Origin: Maricaulis sp048270265
GTDB taxonomy: Bacteria > Pseudomonadota > Alphaproteobacteria > Caulobacterales > Maricaulaceae
Direction of reading: 5' to 3'
Assembly (NCBI RefSeq): GCF_048270265.1
Contig: NZ_JBLWTD010000011.1
Span: forward strand, 1-64,000
DNA length: 64,000 bases
Shown here: one piece after another, positions 51,833 through 60,447 of the stretch
How positions within the stretch are numbered: position 1 is the stretch's first letter
Layout: each line of letters begins with the position of its first letter
Program-made: the position numbers and the translations under genes
The notes under the pieces: model-generated
Databases searched by the model: none
Seen by the model: the letters and a program-made list of their open reading frames with translations, nothing else
What the model was told of the DNA's origin: nothing

Positions 51833-53005
51833 CTAGCTGGCGGTCTGGAATTCCAGATCGAAGACGATGAATTCGGCGGGGCGTAGCACGGCCAGCCCGA
51901 CCTGGACTCGCACCGTGTTCGTCTGGATATCGGTCGCCGTCATGGTCTGCCCCAGCCCGCACCGGACCCAGAAACCCTCCCGCGGCGTGGCACCGGAGAG
52001 GGCGCCCTCACGCCAGAGCCCGGTCAGGAAATCGGTCACATCACGCTCGATTGTTTCCCACAGGGCCTGGTTGCTGGTTTCAAACAGATAGTTCGCCGTT
52101 GCGGCCGTCAGGGAGGCCTCGGTCCAGCGCACCAGACGGCGCACCGGCAGGTAGCGCCATTCGGTATTGTCCGACAGGGTTCGCGCGCCCCAGACGGTGG
52201 CGGCGCCCTGCAGCGGGCGGATGGCGTTGATGTTCGCCTGGTTCATGGCCTCGAGCCGGCTGGTGGGCAGGTCGCGGGCGGTGAAACCGTTCAGTGTCGC
52301 GTTCAGCCCGGCCGGAGCCTGCCAGACGCCCTCGGCGGCATCGGTGCGGGCGATCAGGCCGGCAATGGCGGCGCCGGGCGGGGTGAGCACGCCATTGGCG
52401 TCGGTCAGCCAGGGCGCCCAGGCGGCGATGTCGGGATCATTGAGGCCGAGCAAGGATCGCCAGACGGCATAGTCCGGCGCATTGTCGGGTGCTTCCACGA
52501 GGAGCTGGGCGAAATGCTGCCGCGCCAGCCGCGCGCCGCCGGCATAGAGGCGGGAGAGCCGGGCCGGATCTCCGGCCAGATGCTCCGCGGCTCCAACCAG
52601 CAGGAGCAGGTTGAAATCGGGGACACCGTCGCGGGCCAGGCCTGCCAGGGCGGCGGCATGATCGGGCACGCCATCCTTGTCGGCTCCGGCCTGGACCAGG
52701 ACGAGATCGCTGCCGCCCTGGGCGAAGAAATCATCGACCGGCCCCTGGGCACGGTCGAAGCCCGCCGGCGCGTTTGTATTGCTGCACCGGCCGATCGCGC
52801 CGGTGCCCAGCGTGCTCGAGAATGCGCCGATAAACAGCGCGGTGCTGGTCGGCAGGCCGGCAATGGGGCTGGCCGTTGGCAGTTCCTGGACATAGACGCC
52901 GGGACCTCGCGGGCGGGGGCGACGCTGGATCATGGCTCCGGCCTGGGGCGTGGCCAGCAACAGGGTTCCGGCGCCGGCCGAAAGGAGAAGTTCGCGTCTG
53001 TTCAT
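51833..53005 (-). CDS. Orphan phage-tail-sheath homologue with export signal
   Basis: This 390-residue protein starts MNRRELLLSAGAGTLLLA, a twin-arginine-like or Sec signal with likely cleavage after AGA at residue 24-26. The mature part then matches contractile-tail sheath proteins. RPRGPGVYVQELPTASP is the N-terminal arm, followed by GLPTSTALFIGAF. AATVWGARTLS and WRYLPVRRLVRW are the conserved core, and WETIERDVTDFLTGLWREG, GATPREGFWVRCG and VGLAVLRPAEFIVFDLEFQ (19 residues) match the C-terminal domain. Sheaths of phages, R-pyocins, T6SS and eCIS are cytoplasmic and have no signal peptide. No tube, baseplate or ATPase gene is nearby. A GTG at 53011 is a possible alternative start. Confidence 0.85.
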   Translation of the reverse strand: MNRRELLLSAGAGTLLLATPQAGAMIQRRPRPRGPGVYVQELPTASPIAGLPTSTALFIGAFSSTLGTGAIGRCSNTNAPAGFDRAQGPVDDFFAQGGSDLVLVQAGADKDGVPDHAAALAGLARDGVPDFNLLLLVGAAEHLAGDPARLSRLYAGGARLARQHFAQLLVEAPDNAPDYAVWRSLLGLNDPDIAAWAPWLTDANGVLTPPGAAIAGLIARTDAAEGVWQAPAGLNATLNGFTARDLPTSRLEAMNQANINAIRPLQGAATVWGARTLSDNTEWRYLPVRRLVRWTEASLTAATANYLFETSNQALWETIERDVTDFLTGLWREGALSGATPREGFWVRCGLGQTMTATDIQTNTVRVQVGLAVLRPAEFIVFDLEFQTAS

Positions 53006-53119
53006 GGTCACGGTCCCGTCCGGTGCAAATCATCGCATTCAGCATGACGCATTTACCCCGCGTCGTCTCGCGACGATCATGGGGCGAGTCGTTTGGACGG
53101 CCGCAGGGAGATCGCCGCC

Positions 53120-54229
53120 ATGGGTTTCGAGACAGACGCGATCGTGATCGGGGCCGGTGCCGTCGGTCTGGCGACGGGCCGGGCCTTTGCCCTGCGCGGG
53201 CATGAGACCCTGGTGCTCGAGGCGCAGGGCGCGATCGGGCAGGGGATTTCCTCGCGCAATTCCGAGGTGATCCATGCCGGGCTCTATTATCCGACCGGTT
53301 CGCTGAAAGCGCGGCTCTGCGTCGTCGGACGGCAATTGCTCTATGCCTATCTGGACAAATACCACATCGCCCATGAGCGCTGCGGCAAGCTGATCGTGGC
53401 GACCGAGCCGCACGAGGCGGCGCGGCTGGAGGCGATCTTCCGCCAGGCCGAGGCCAATGGCGTCGAAGGGCTGCAGCGGCTCAGTGGCGAGCAGGCGCGG
53501 GCACTGGAGCCGGAGCTGCAGGCCACGGCCGCCATCCTGTCCTCCACCAGCGGCGTGATGGATGCCCATGGCTATATGGCGAACATGGCAGGCGAAATTG
53601 CCGCGCTGGGCGGTGCGGTCGTGGTCAATACGCCCTTTGCCGGCGCAACCCCGCTGGAGGGCGGCGGTTTTGTCGTGCGCACCGGCGGCGAGGCGGCGAC
53701 GGAGGTGACGACGCGCTATCTGGTCATCGCCGCCGGGCTCGGAGCCCAGCATGCCGCGGCGACGATCGACAGCTTCCCCGCGGAGAAAATCCCGGCGCTT
53801 CACTATGGCAAGGGCGTGTACTTTACGTGTGCCGGCAAGGCACCTTTCAGGCACCTTGTGTATCCTCTGCCCATACCCGGGGCGCTCGGTACGCATTACC
53901 GCCGTGACCTTGGCGGCCAGGCGCGTTTCGGCCCCGATCTCGATTTCGTCGAGGCGCCGGACTACACGGTCGACCCGGCGCGTGCGGCCAGCTTCTACGA
54001 CACGATCCGCCGCTTCTGGCCCGGCCTGAAGGACGACGCCCTGGTGCCCGACTATGCCGGCATCCGCCCCAAGCTGCACGGGCCGGGCGAGCCGCAGACC
54101 GATTTCCGCATTGACGGGGCGAATGCGCACGGGATTGCCGGCCTGATCGCCCTGTTCGGGATTGAAAGCCCGGGCCTGACTTCATCGCTGGCGATTGGTG
54201 ATGAGGTGGTGCGGCGGCTGGTGGATTGA
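53120..54229 (+). CDS. FAD-dependent oxidoreductase, L-2-hydroxyglutarate dehydrogenase-like
   Basis: This 369-residue DAO-family flavoprotein has the FAD loop VIGAGAVGLATGRAFALRG at residues 9-27, the acidic strand end in LVLEAQ, and SRNSEVIHAGLYYPTGSLKA, the signature of the LhgO/YgaF group. KLIVATEP and HYGKGVYF are also typical. LhgO oxidises L-2-hydroxyglutarate to 2-oxoglutarate and passes electrons to the quinone pool. The ATG at 53120 was chosen because the FAD loop should lie within the first 15 residues. The gene is divergent from the sheath-like gene, with 114 bp between them. Confidence 0.85.
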   Translation: MGFETDAIVIGAGAVGLATGRAFALRGHETLVLEAQGAIGQGISSRNSEVIHAGLYYPTGSLKARLCVVGRQLLYAYLDKYHIAHERCGKLIVATEPHEAARLEAIFRQAEANGVEGLQRLSGEQARALEPELQATAAILSSTSGVMDAHGYMANMAGEIAALGGAVVVNTPFAGATPLEGGGFVVRTGGEAATEVTTRYLVIAAGLGAQHAAATIDSFPAEKIPALHYGKGVYFTCAGKAPFRHLVYPLPIPGALGTHYRRDLGGQARFGPDLDFVEAPDYTVDPARAASFYDTIRRFWPGLKDDALVPDYAGIRPKLHGPGEPQTDFRIDGANAHGIAGLIALFGIESPGLTSSLAIGDEVVRRLVD

Positions 54230-54590
54230 GGGCAGGCGAATGCGCCCGGCGGGCCTGCGGCCCCGGGCATTGCGGACAATCCGCCAGGGGGAGATGGGAT
54301 GGTGAAGTGTCTGTGTCCTGGCGGATCATCCACAACCCGGTGAAGCCAATTAAGGAAGAGCTCCGGCCCGTCAGCCCTTGCGCTTCCAGCGCCACCCGTC
54401 CGATCCGAAGCTGAGCACCGCCGCGTTCCGGACGTGGGCATATTATAGGTCCGCTCCGAGGGGCGGGGATAAATTGGCGATGTTGGTGAGCGGGGTGATT
54501 GGCCGCATGGGGCGGAACACTGGCGCCCTTGACCTTGCGCACCGGCTGCGGCCTGATCCGCTCCATTAAATCGGGCGGGGATAAACCAAG
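54230..54590. other. Intergenic stretch without a gene
   Basis: This is a 361-bp gap. The only structure seen is an inverted repeat, ATCCGCCAGG (54279-54288) and CCTGGCGGAT (54317-54326), with a 28-nt loop, about 50 bp after the flavoprotein stop. It has no T-tract. Short open frames are present but have no ribosome site or recognisable product. Confidence 0.5.
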
Positions 54591-55301
54591 ATGCGCATTT
54601 CGAAACTGGCCTTCATCACGGCGATTGCCGGCGCTGTCGCGACGCTGGTCTTTCCGATCCTGTTCGGCTCGCCGCCCGATCTGGGCGCAGCGCCGATGGC
54701 GGATGGCTTCGTCACACCGATCCTGGCGCTGGAATTTGCCCGCTCAGCCGCCGATCTGGCTTTCCTGCAGGGTGAGGGCGCCGAGGCCCTGCGCGGTTTC
54801 CTCGTCCACACGCAGTCGCTCGACCGCTTTTTCCCGCTCGCCTATGCGGGCATGGCGGCCATGTTCTTCCTGGCATTGGGCTTGCGCAATCCCGGCCGCT
54901 GGCTCGCCTGGGCAGCGCTGGCGGTCGCCCTGGTGACGGTCGGGGCAGACTGGGCCGAAAATGCGGTCATGAACCGCCTGCTGGCCGAACTCGGCGCCGG
55001 AGCCGAGCCGAGGGCCAATCTGCTGGCGGCGCTGCACGGACATACCTGGATCAAATGGGGGCTGATCGGGCTCTATGCCGCTCTGTTCAGCGTGCTGCTG
55101 TGGCAGGACAAACGCCGCCTGCTGGCTATCCCCGGCGTGGTCGCAGCGCTGGCGATTGCGGTCACCTGGCTGAGCGGATCGAATGGGCAGGTCGCCGAAA
55201 TCATGAGCACGCTGCTCATTCCCTTCATGCTCACTTTCCCTCTGGCGGCGGTGATGTATCTTCGCGGCAATTCCGCGCCGTCAGAACAGAGCGCGGCCTA
55301 A
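54591..55301 (+). CDS. Hypothetical multi-pass membrane protein
   Basis: This 236-residue protein has about six helices (FITAIAGAVATLVFPILFG, PLAYAGMAAMFFLALGL, WLAWAALAVALVTVG, WGLIGLYAALFSVLLW, LAIPGVVAALAIAVTWL, LLIPFMLTFPLAAVMYL). A conserved-looking loop GADWAENAVMNRLL and a single HGH between helices three and four are the only polar marks. The family is not recognised. It ends 24 bp before tdh, so it could be expressed with tdh. Confidence 0.65.
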   Translation: MRISKLAFITAIAGAVATLVFPILFGSPPDLGAAPMADGFVTPILALEFARSAADLAFLQGEGAEALRGFLVHTQSLDRFFPLAYAGMAAMFFLALGLRNPGRWLAWAALAVALVTVGADWAENAVMNRLLAELGAGAEPRANLLAALHGHTWIKWGLIGLYAALFSVLLWQDKRRLLAIPGVVAALAIAVTWLSGSNGQVAEIMSTLLIPFMLTFPLAAVMYLRGNSAPSEQSAA

Positions 55302-55325
55302 CACCACAAAGTCGAGGGAGTCGTG

Positions 55326-56360
55326 ATGAAAGCGCTGGTCAAGGCAAAGCCGGAAGAAGGTATCTGGATGCAGGATGTCCCGATGCCCAAGGTCGGCCCG
55401 GACGATGTGCTGATCAAGATCCACAAGACGGCGATCTGCGGCACCGATATCCACATTTACAACTGGGATGACTGGGCCGCCAAGACGGTGCCGACCCCGA
55501 TGGTGGTGGGGCATGAATATGCCGGCGAGATTGTCGACAAGGGCGCCAATGTGAAGCGCGTCGAGATCGGCCAGCGCGTTTCCGGCGAGGGCCATGTCGT
55601 CGGTACGCTGTCGCGCGCCGCGCGCGCCGGACGCTTCCATCTCGACCCCGACACGCAAGGCGTCGGCGTCAATATTCCCGGCGCCTTCGCCGAATACCTC
55701 GTCCTGCCGGCCTTCAATGTCGTCAAGCTGCCGGAGGAAGTCTCCGACGAGCTCGGCGCGATTCTCGACCCGCTTGGCAATGCCGTCCACACGGCGCTGC
55801 AATTCGACCTCGTCGGCGAGGATGTGCTGGTCACCGGCGCCGGCCCGATCGGGATCATGGCCGCCGCGATTGCCCGCCATGTCGGCGCGCGCCATGTCGT
55901 TTTGACCGATATCAACACCCATCGTCTGCACCTGGCCAGCCAGGTCGTGCCGCGGGTCCACACCGTCAATGTCGCGGAGACCAGCCTGCAGGATGTGATG
56001 GCCGAGCTGGGCATGACCGAAGGCTTTGATGTCGGGCTGGAAATGTCCGGCGCGCCGACGGCGATCGGCGCGATGCTGGATGCGATGGTGATGGGCGGCA
56101 AGATTGCCATGCTCGGCCTGCCATCGAAACCCATTCCGGTCGATTTCGGCTCCCTGGTCCTCAAGGCGATCACGCTGAAGGGTGTCTATGGACGTGAGAT
56201 GTTCGAGACCTGGTACAAGATGATCGCCATGCTCGAGAGCGGGCTGGATGTCAGCCGGGTGATCACCCATCGCTATGCGGCCGATGATTTCCAGAAGGGT
56301 TTCGATGCCATGCGCTCGGGAAAATCGGGCAAGGTCATTCTGGATTGGACACAGCCATGA
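55326..56360 (+). CDS. tdh: L-threonine 3-dehydrogenase lacking the structural zinc site
   Basis: This 344-residue medium-chain dehydrogenase oxidises L-threonine with NAD to 2-amino-3-ketobutyrate, the substrate of Kbl. The catalytic zinc ligands C38, H63 and E64 are kept, and DLVGEDVLVTGAGPIGIMAA is the Rossmann loop. LGMTEGFDVGLEMSGAP and YGREMFETWYKM are Tdh signatures. The four structural-zinc cysteines, at positions 93, 96, 99 and 107 in E. coli Tdh, are replaced by G93, S96, A99 and D107, in a region that is otherwise collinear (GEGHVVGTLSRAARAGRF). The ATG at 55326 has AGGGAG upstream. The stop overlaps the next gene by 4 bp. Confidence 0.93.
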   Translation: MKALVKAKPEEGIWMQDVPMPKVGPDDVLIKIHKTAICGTDIHIYNWDDWAAKTVPTPMVVGHEYAGEIVDKGANVKRVEIGQRVSGEGHVVGTLSRAARAGRFHLDPDTQGVGVNIPGAFAEYLVLPAFNVVKLPEEVSDELGAILDPLGNAVHTALQFDLVGEDVLVTGAGPIGIMAAAIARHVGARHVVLTDINTHRLHLASQVVPRVHTVNVAETSLQDVMAELGMTEGFDVGLEMSGAPTAIGAMLDAMVMGGKIAMLGLPSKPIPVDFGSLVLKAITLKGVYGREMFETWYKMIAMLESGLDVSRVITHRYAADDFQKGFDAMRSGKSGKVILDWTQP

Positions 56361-57061
56361 CGGACAAGCGCCCCGGTGAGGCACATCCCGACGAAGCGAG
56401 ACGCGTGCCGCTGACCGACTATATCGAATACGGCCCGGCCGAAATGCTGAGCCGCGCGGCCGCCTTCGCGAGGAATCTCAAGCGCCGCCGCACCGTGCGT
56501 GATTTCGCCGACCGGCCGGTCGATCCGGAAATCGTGAAGCACGCGATTGATGCCGCTGGCACCGCACCCTCGGGCGCCAATCACCAGCCCTGGCACTTCG
56601 TGGTGATCCAGGACCCCGCCCGGCGCAAGGCCCTGCGCGAGGCGGCGGAAAAGGAAGAGAAAGCCTTCTATGAAGGCAAGGGCGGTGAGGAATGGCTGCA
56701 GGCCCTCTCACCGCTGGGCACCGACAGCACCAAGCCCTTCCTGGAAACCGCGCCGGTGCTGATCGCCGTCTTCGCGCAAAAGCGTGGCGGGGAAAAAGTC
56801 GGGCAGTCGAAGAAAAACTACTACATCAATGAGAGTGTCGGGATTGCCTGCGGCTTCATGCTGGCGGCCCTGCACGAGGCCGGTCTGGTGACCCTGACCC
56901 ACACGCCCAATCCGATGAAATTCCTCACCGAAATCTGCGAACGCCCGGCCGATGAAAAGCCCTTCATGCTGATCGTCGCCGGCTATCCGGCCGAAGACGC
57001 GACGGTGCCCGAGCACGCGCTGATCAAGAAATCGGTTGGCGAGATATCGAGCTGGCTTTAG
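56357..57061 (+). CDS. Nitroreductase-family protein, iodotyrosine-deiodinase-like
   Basis: This 234-residue FMN flavoprotein is soluble. RRRTVRDF near residue 44-50 and TAPSGANHQPWHF (residues 69-81) are the FMN-binding marks. The lid region holds E101, Y105 and K126, with spacings of 4 and 21 residues, the same as the substrate-binding Glu-Tyr-Lys triad of mammalian iodotyrosine deiodinase. The stretches LSPLGTDSTKPFLETAPVLI and NESVGIACGFMLAALHEAG also match bacterial deiodinase homologues. It lacks the membrane anchor of animal forms. It overlaps tdh by 4 bp (ATGA), so it is co-transcribed with threonine breakdown, for no evident reason. Reductive dehalogenation of a halotyrosine is a reasonable guess. 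Confidence 0.82.
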   Translation: MTDKRPGEAHPDEARRVPLTDYIEYGPAEMLSRAAAFARNLKRRRTVRDFADRPVDPEIVKHAIDAAGTAPSGANHQPWHFVVIQDPARRKALREAAEKEEKAFYEGKGGEEWLQALSPLGTDSTKPFLETAPVLIAVFAQKRGGEKVGQSKKNYYINESVGIACGFMLAALHEAGLVTLTHTPNPMKFLTEICERPADEKPFMLIVAGYPAEDATVPEHALIKKSVGEISSWL

Positions 57062-57092
57062 GGGCGCCGTGCCCTCGGGAAAGTGGGCGCCC

Positions 57093-58076
57093 TTATCGCT
57101 GCGTCCGTGCGCAAATCGGGGCTGTTTGCGCCAATTGCTCTGCGACGGACCACAGGCCGATTTCGGCGCGGCGTTCGTCGAGACGGGCTTCATCCTCGAT
57201 CTCTCCGGCGAGGGCAGGCTCCCCGTCCACGCATGTCGTGTAGGTGCCGTAGGGCAGCGGGCGGTCATGCTTTTGCGCATCCGTGTCGAGGATCAAGGCG
57301 TAGGTGGCGCTGCCCAGCTGACCTTCCCTGAAGGCGTTGCCGGCCAATTCGACATAGCGTTGCTGGGTCGGCGAGCCATTGGTGGTGTGCTTGTAGATAT
57401 TGAAGGCCTGGGCTGAAATCTGCCGTGTCGTCGAGCTCTCCGTCGGGAAGCCGTGGGCTGTCAGATAGTCACCGAGCAGGGCGTCATTCTCGGCTCCCAC
57501 GCGGCACCAGGTCCGCCAGACGATGGCGATCCCGGTCGGATCGAGGTCAGCCTCATCCACGACCTCGTTGAAATGCGCGCGCTTCCAATTGCCCAGGGCG
57601 GTATCCAGAACGGCCCTCCAGGGGATCGCGCCCGCATCCGTGTCGTCCTGAGGCAATTGACCCTCGGCATCGAAGCCAAACGTCGGGCGGGATGCATAGA
57701 CGCTCGCTGCGAGTTCCGGCAGATTGATCGGGCGCGCGGTACCGCCGGAAAATAATTCAAAGAATGCTGTCGGGTCCGCAGCACCGCAGGTTTCCGCGCT
57801 GAAGGCAGGCTGGCGAGTGGCCGAAGTCATTTCTTGTGGCAAGGCCCCGATAGCCAGACCTGATTGTGCGGCTTCCGTTAGGGTCTGTTCGAGCTCTTCA
57901 GTGATCATGGCGACCAGCGAGCGCGGGGGCTGGGGCTGTTCGGCCGACCGGGGTGTCTCCTGGGCGTCTGCCCAGCTTGCGATCGATGCAAGGGCGGCGA
58001 TAGCGACGCTGGACCAGCGAGGCAGCGAGCCGGTCTGGCGGATCGGTTTTGACGGGCCGAACGATGTCTTTGCCAT
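57093..58076 (-). CDS. Secreted DUF6624-like protein
   Basis: This 327-residue protein has a probable signal peptide (SVAIAALASIASWADAQ, cleavage near residue 39). The C-terminal half includes RYVELAGNAFREGQLGSATY, ALILDTDAQKHDRPLPYGT and IEDEARLDERRAEIGLWSV, which match the pattern of DUF6624 (a D/YGT loop followed by an R-R-x-x-x-G-L box). The function of that family is not known. There are four cysteines in the mature part. It is convergent with the nitroreductase gene with a 31-bp gap. Confidence 0.6.
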   Translation of the reverse strand: MAKTSFGPSKPIRQTGSLPRWSSVAIAALASIASWADAQETPRSAEQPQPPRSLVAMITEELEQTLTEAAQSGLAIGALPQEMTSATRQPAFSAETCGAADPTAFFELFSGGTARPINLPELAASVYASRPTFGFDAEGQLPQDDTDAGAIPWRAVLDTALGNWKRAHFNEVVDEADLDPTGIAIVWRTWCRVGAENDALLGDYLTAHGFPTESSTTRQISAQAFNIYKHTTNGSPTQQRYVELAGNAFREGQLGSATYALILDTDAQKHDRPLPYGTYTTCVDGEPALAGEIEDEARLDERRAEIGLWSVAEQLAQTAPICARTQR

Positions 58077-58252
58077 GGCTTCGGATCCTCACAGCCGGGG
58101 CTCAAGCCCGTGCAGGTTGTATCCAGAAAACACGCATTTCTTGCTTGCCGTCAAGGCCTCCTATAGGCAACGCCCGGTCCCTTGGGGGCCGGGCGCGGCG
58201 TCCGGGGTAGGCGCGTTTTGCCAGGGGGGCCGTCAGGGGCAGGGCGGACTCC

Positions 58253-58456
58253 CTATTCTCGCACGCGCCGGCGGATCGCGGTGAAGCTCCAGATCAGGGC
58301 GATAAGCCAGCCAATCCCGGTCCAGCCCAGCAGAAGGTTGGTCAGGAAGATAGCGAAGCTGTTGTCGTGGCCGCGCAGCAAGGCGATCAGGGTCGGCAAA
58401 AAGCCGATGATCAAGACTGCAATCGCGCCTTCGGGGCCCATCAGATGATACTCCAT
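58253..58456 (-). CDS. Superinfection-immunity-like small membrane protein
   Basis: This 67-residue protein has two helices, GAIAVLIIGFLPTLIALLRG and SFAIFLTNLLLGWTGIGWLI. The LNxLLGWTGIGW-type core (here LTNLLLGWTGIGWLIALIW) is the mark of the superinfection immunity family (T4 Imm-like), which is widespread in bacterial genomes outside phages. A role in blocking phage DNA entry is known for the T4 member only, and chromosomal relatives may do something else. AAGGAC lies 8 bp upstream of the ATG at 58456. Confidence 0.8.
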   Translation of the reverse strand: MEYHLMGPEGAIAVLIIGFLPTLIALLRGHDNSFAIFLTNLLLGWTGIGWLIALIWSFTAIRRRVRE

Positions 58457-58569
58457 TTCGTTTGTCCTTATCGACTTTCGATATGAAGTTATGCCGATCC
58501 GGATCGGGGCGCAAGATGGTGGGGGCGGGATTGTGCGTTGATCTGTCCCGCCCTCCCGGCCCGCGCTGC

Positions 58570-59460
58570 TCAAGCCGTTACGGGCCGGTCCTCGCGTGGG
58601 GACTGTCCGAATTTGCGGCGATATTCGCGGCTGAACTGCGTCGGGCTTTCATATCCGACCTCGAAGGCGATCGCCGTCACGCTTGCGGCGGTGCCCTGCA
58701 GGCGCCGCCTGGCTTCCATCAGTCGCAGCGCTTTCTGGTATTGCAGGGGCGTCGTACCCGTGAGCGCGCGGAAATGATCGTGAAAGGCCGAGATGCTCAT
58801 CCCGGCTTCGCGGGCCAGCCCGGCAATCGTCAGGGGAGCGGTGTAGTCACGCCGGATTCGCGTGATGGCCCGCGCGATCCGGCTGGCTTGACCGTCGGGC
58901 TGCATCAGCGCCCGCAAGGCGGCCCCCTGATTGCCGAGCAGAAGACGGTAGTGGATTTCGCGGATGACGAGCGGTGCGAGCACCTCGATATCCATCGCAG
59001 ACCCGCGCAGCGCGAACAGCCGGGCCATGGCATCGATCAGCGCCGGATCGGCATCGCCAACCACCAGCGCTGTCCGGGATGGCGGGCTGTCCATTCCGGC
59101 GAGGTCATCCAGCTCTGACGCCAGATCGCGCAACAGGCCGATATCAAGATCCAAAGCGAGCGCGAGATAGGGCGTTTGCGCTGTCGCCTCGACGACGCAG
59201 GCCGTCGCCGGCAAATCCAGACTGACGATCAGGCTCTGTAGCGCGCCGAAGCGGTGGAGGCATTCACCGATCAGGGTTTGCTTGCTGCCCTGGAGGACCA
59301 GGCAAAAGAGCGGTTGATAGTCGACGGCGGTGAACTGTGTCGGAACACGGCTCCGGACCAGCGAGAGCGTTGGCACATGGGTTGGTTGTGGCCAGTCATC
59401 GAAGCCACAATTGTTGGCATAATCGATCATGTCACGTCGCAACTGCTCAAGATGGGCCAT
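58570..59460 (-). CDS. AraC-family transcriptional regulator
   Basis: This 296-residue regulator has an N-terminal AraC-type ligand domain (LFCLVLQGSKQTLIG, YLALALDLD) and two C-terminal helix-turn-helix motifs (LTIAGLAREAGMSISAFHDH and VTAIAFEVGYESPTQFSREY), with KFGQSP at the end. The ATG at 59460 has GGGAG 6 bp upstream and is preferred over 59523. It is divergent from an SDR gene, and this AraC-SDR pair is a common arrangement in which the regulator activates the dehydrogenase in response to an aldehyde or alcohol. Confidence 0.9.
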   Translation of the reverse strand: MAHLEQLRRDMIDYANNCGFDDWPQPTHVPTLSLVRSRVPTQFTAVDYQPLFCLVLQGSKQTLIGECLHRFGALQSLIVSLDLPATACVVEATAQTPYLALALDLDIGLLRDLASELDDLAGMDSPPSRTALVVGDADPALIDAMARLFALRGSAMDIEVLAPLVIREIHYRLLLGNQGAALRALMQPDGQASRIARAITRIRRDYTAPLTIAGLAREAGMSISAFHDHFRALTGTTPLQYQKALRLMEARRRLQGTAASVTAIAFEVGYESPTQFSREYRRKFGQSPREDRPVTA

Positions 59461-59614
59461 GGCCAACTCCCTGCTGAACCTCCTAGTCCGGCCCACCGTC
59501 TGCCGCAAGCGACGGCTTTGCAAATGCGAGGATTGGGCAGGTTTTGTGGAGAATATGGCAGGTGCGCCGGAGCGCTGGCCGCTAGATCAAAGGGGTGAGC
59601 ACAAGGAGCAGACC

Positions 59615-60382
59615 ATGACCGAAACGTCCCATCCCGTCATCCTGATCACCGGCGGCAGCCGCGGCCTCGGCCGCAGCATGGCGTTGCATCTCGCCCGCCT
59701 GGGCGCCGATATCATCCTGATCTATCAGGGCGCGCAGCAGGAGGCCGGGGCTGTCATCGCCGAGATCGGGGCGCTCGGGCGACGCGGCCTGGCGCTGCAG
59801 CTGGATATCGGTGACACCTCCGGCTTTCCCGGCTTTGTCGATGCCCTTCGCGAAGTGCTGGAGCGGCAGTGGGGCGGTGCCCGGCTCGATGGCCTCGTCA
59901 ACAATGCCGGCGTTGGCGTCAACAAGCCCTTTGCCGGGACCAGCGAGGCCGAATTCGACCAGTTGATGTCGCTGCACCTGAAGGGCGTCTTCTTCCTCAC
60001 CCAGTCCCTGCTTGGCCTGATCCGCAATGGCGGTCACATTCTCAACCTCTCCACCGGGCTGACCCGTTTCACCCATCCGGGCTTTGCCGCCTACGCGGCG
60101 ATGAAGGGCGCGGTCGAGGTGCTGACGCGTTATTTGGCGCTGGAACTGGGACCGCGCGGTATCCGCGTGAACACGATTGCGCCCGGTGCCATCGAAACCG
60201 ACTTCGGAGGCGGTCTGGTGCGCGATAACCCGGCGGTGAATTCCGGCATTGCTGCGGCAACCGCGCTCGGCCGGGCCGGACTTCCCGATGATATCGGCGG
60301 CGCGGTTGCCAGTGTACTGCTGGGTGATTTCGGCTGGATGACCGGACAACGCCTCGAACTCTCCGGCGGCCAGAGCCTCTAG
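59615..60382 (+). CDS. SDR-family oxidoreductase, likely AraC target
   Basis: This 255-residue short-chain dehydrogenase has TGGSRGLG at residues 12-19, NNAG in VNNAGVGVNKPF, a serine in LNLSTGLTRF and the YxxxK pair in YAAMKGA. GAIETDF is the typical SDR substrate loop. AAGGAGC precedes the ATG at 59615. It is divergent from the AraC-type regulator (154 bp between starts) and is probably induced by it. The substrate is unknown. Confidence 0.92.
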   Translation: MTETSHPVILITGGSRGLGRSMALHLARLGADIILIYQGAQQEAGAVIAEIGALGRRGLALQLDIGDTSGFPGFVDALREVLERQWGGARLDGLVNNAGVGVNKPFAGTSEAEFDQLMSLHLKGVFFLTQSLLGLIRNGGHILNLSTGLTRFTHPGFAAYAAMKGAVEVLTRYLALELGPRGIRVNTIAPGAIETDFGGGLVRDNPAVNSGIAAATALGRAGLPDDIGGAVASVLLGDFGWMTGQRLELSGGQSL

Positions 60383-60393
60383 CCCGATATGAA

Positions 60394-60424
60394 ACAGCCC
60401 CGGCTTTGGGGCCGGGGCTGTCTC
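60394..60424 (+). terminator. Stem-loop terminator after SDR gene
   Basis: A perfect 11-bp stem ACAGCCCCGGC / GCCGGGGCTGT (60394-60404 and 60411-60421) with a 6-nt loop is followed by CTCTGTGT. It lies between the convergent SDR and acyl-CoA ligase genes. The T-tract is weak on both strands. Confidence 0.7.
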
Positions 60425-60447
60425 TGTGTGGTCATGCCGGTTGCCGC

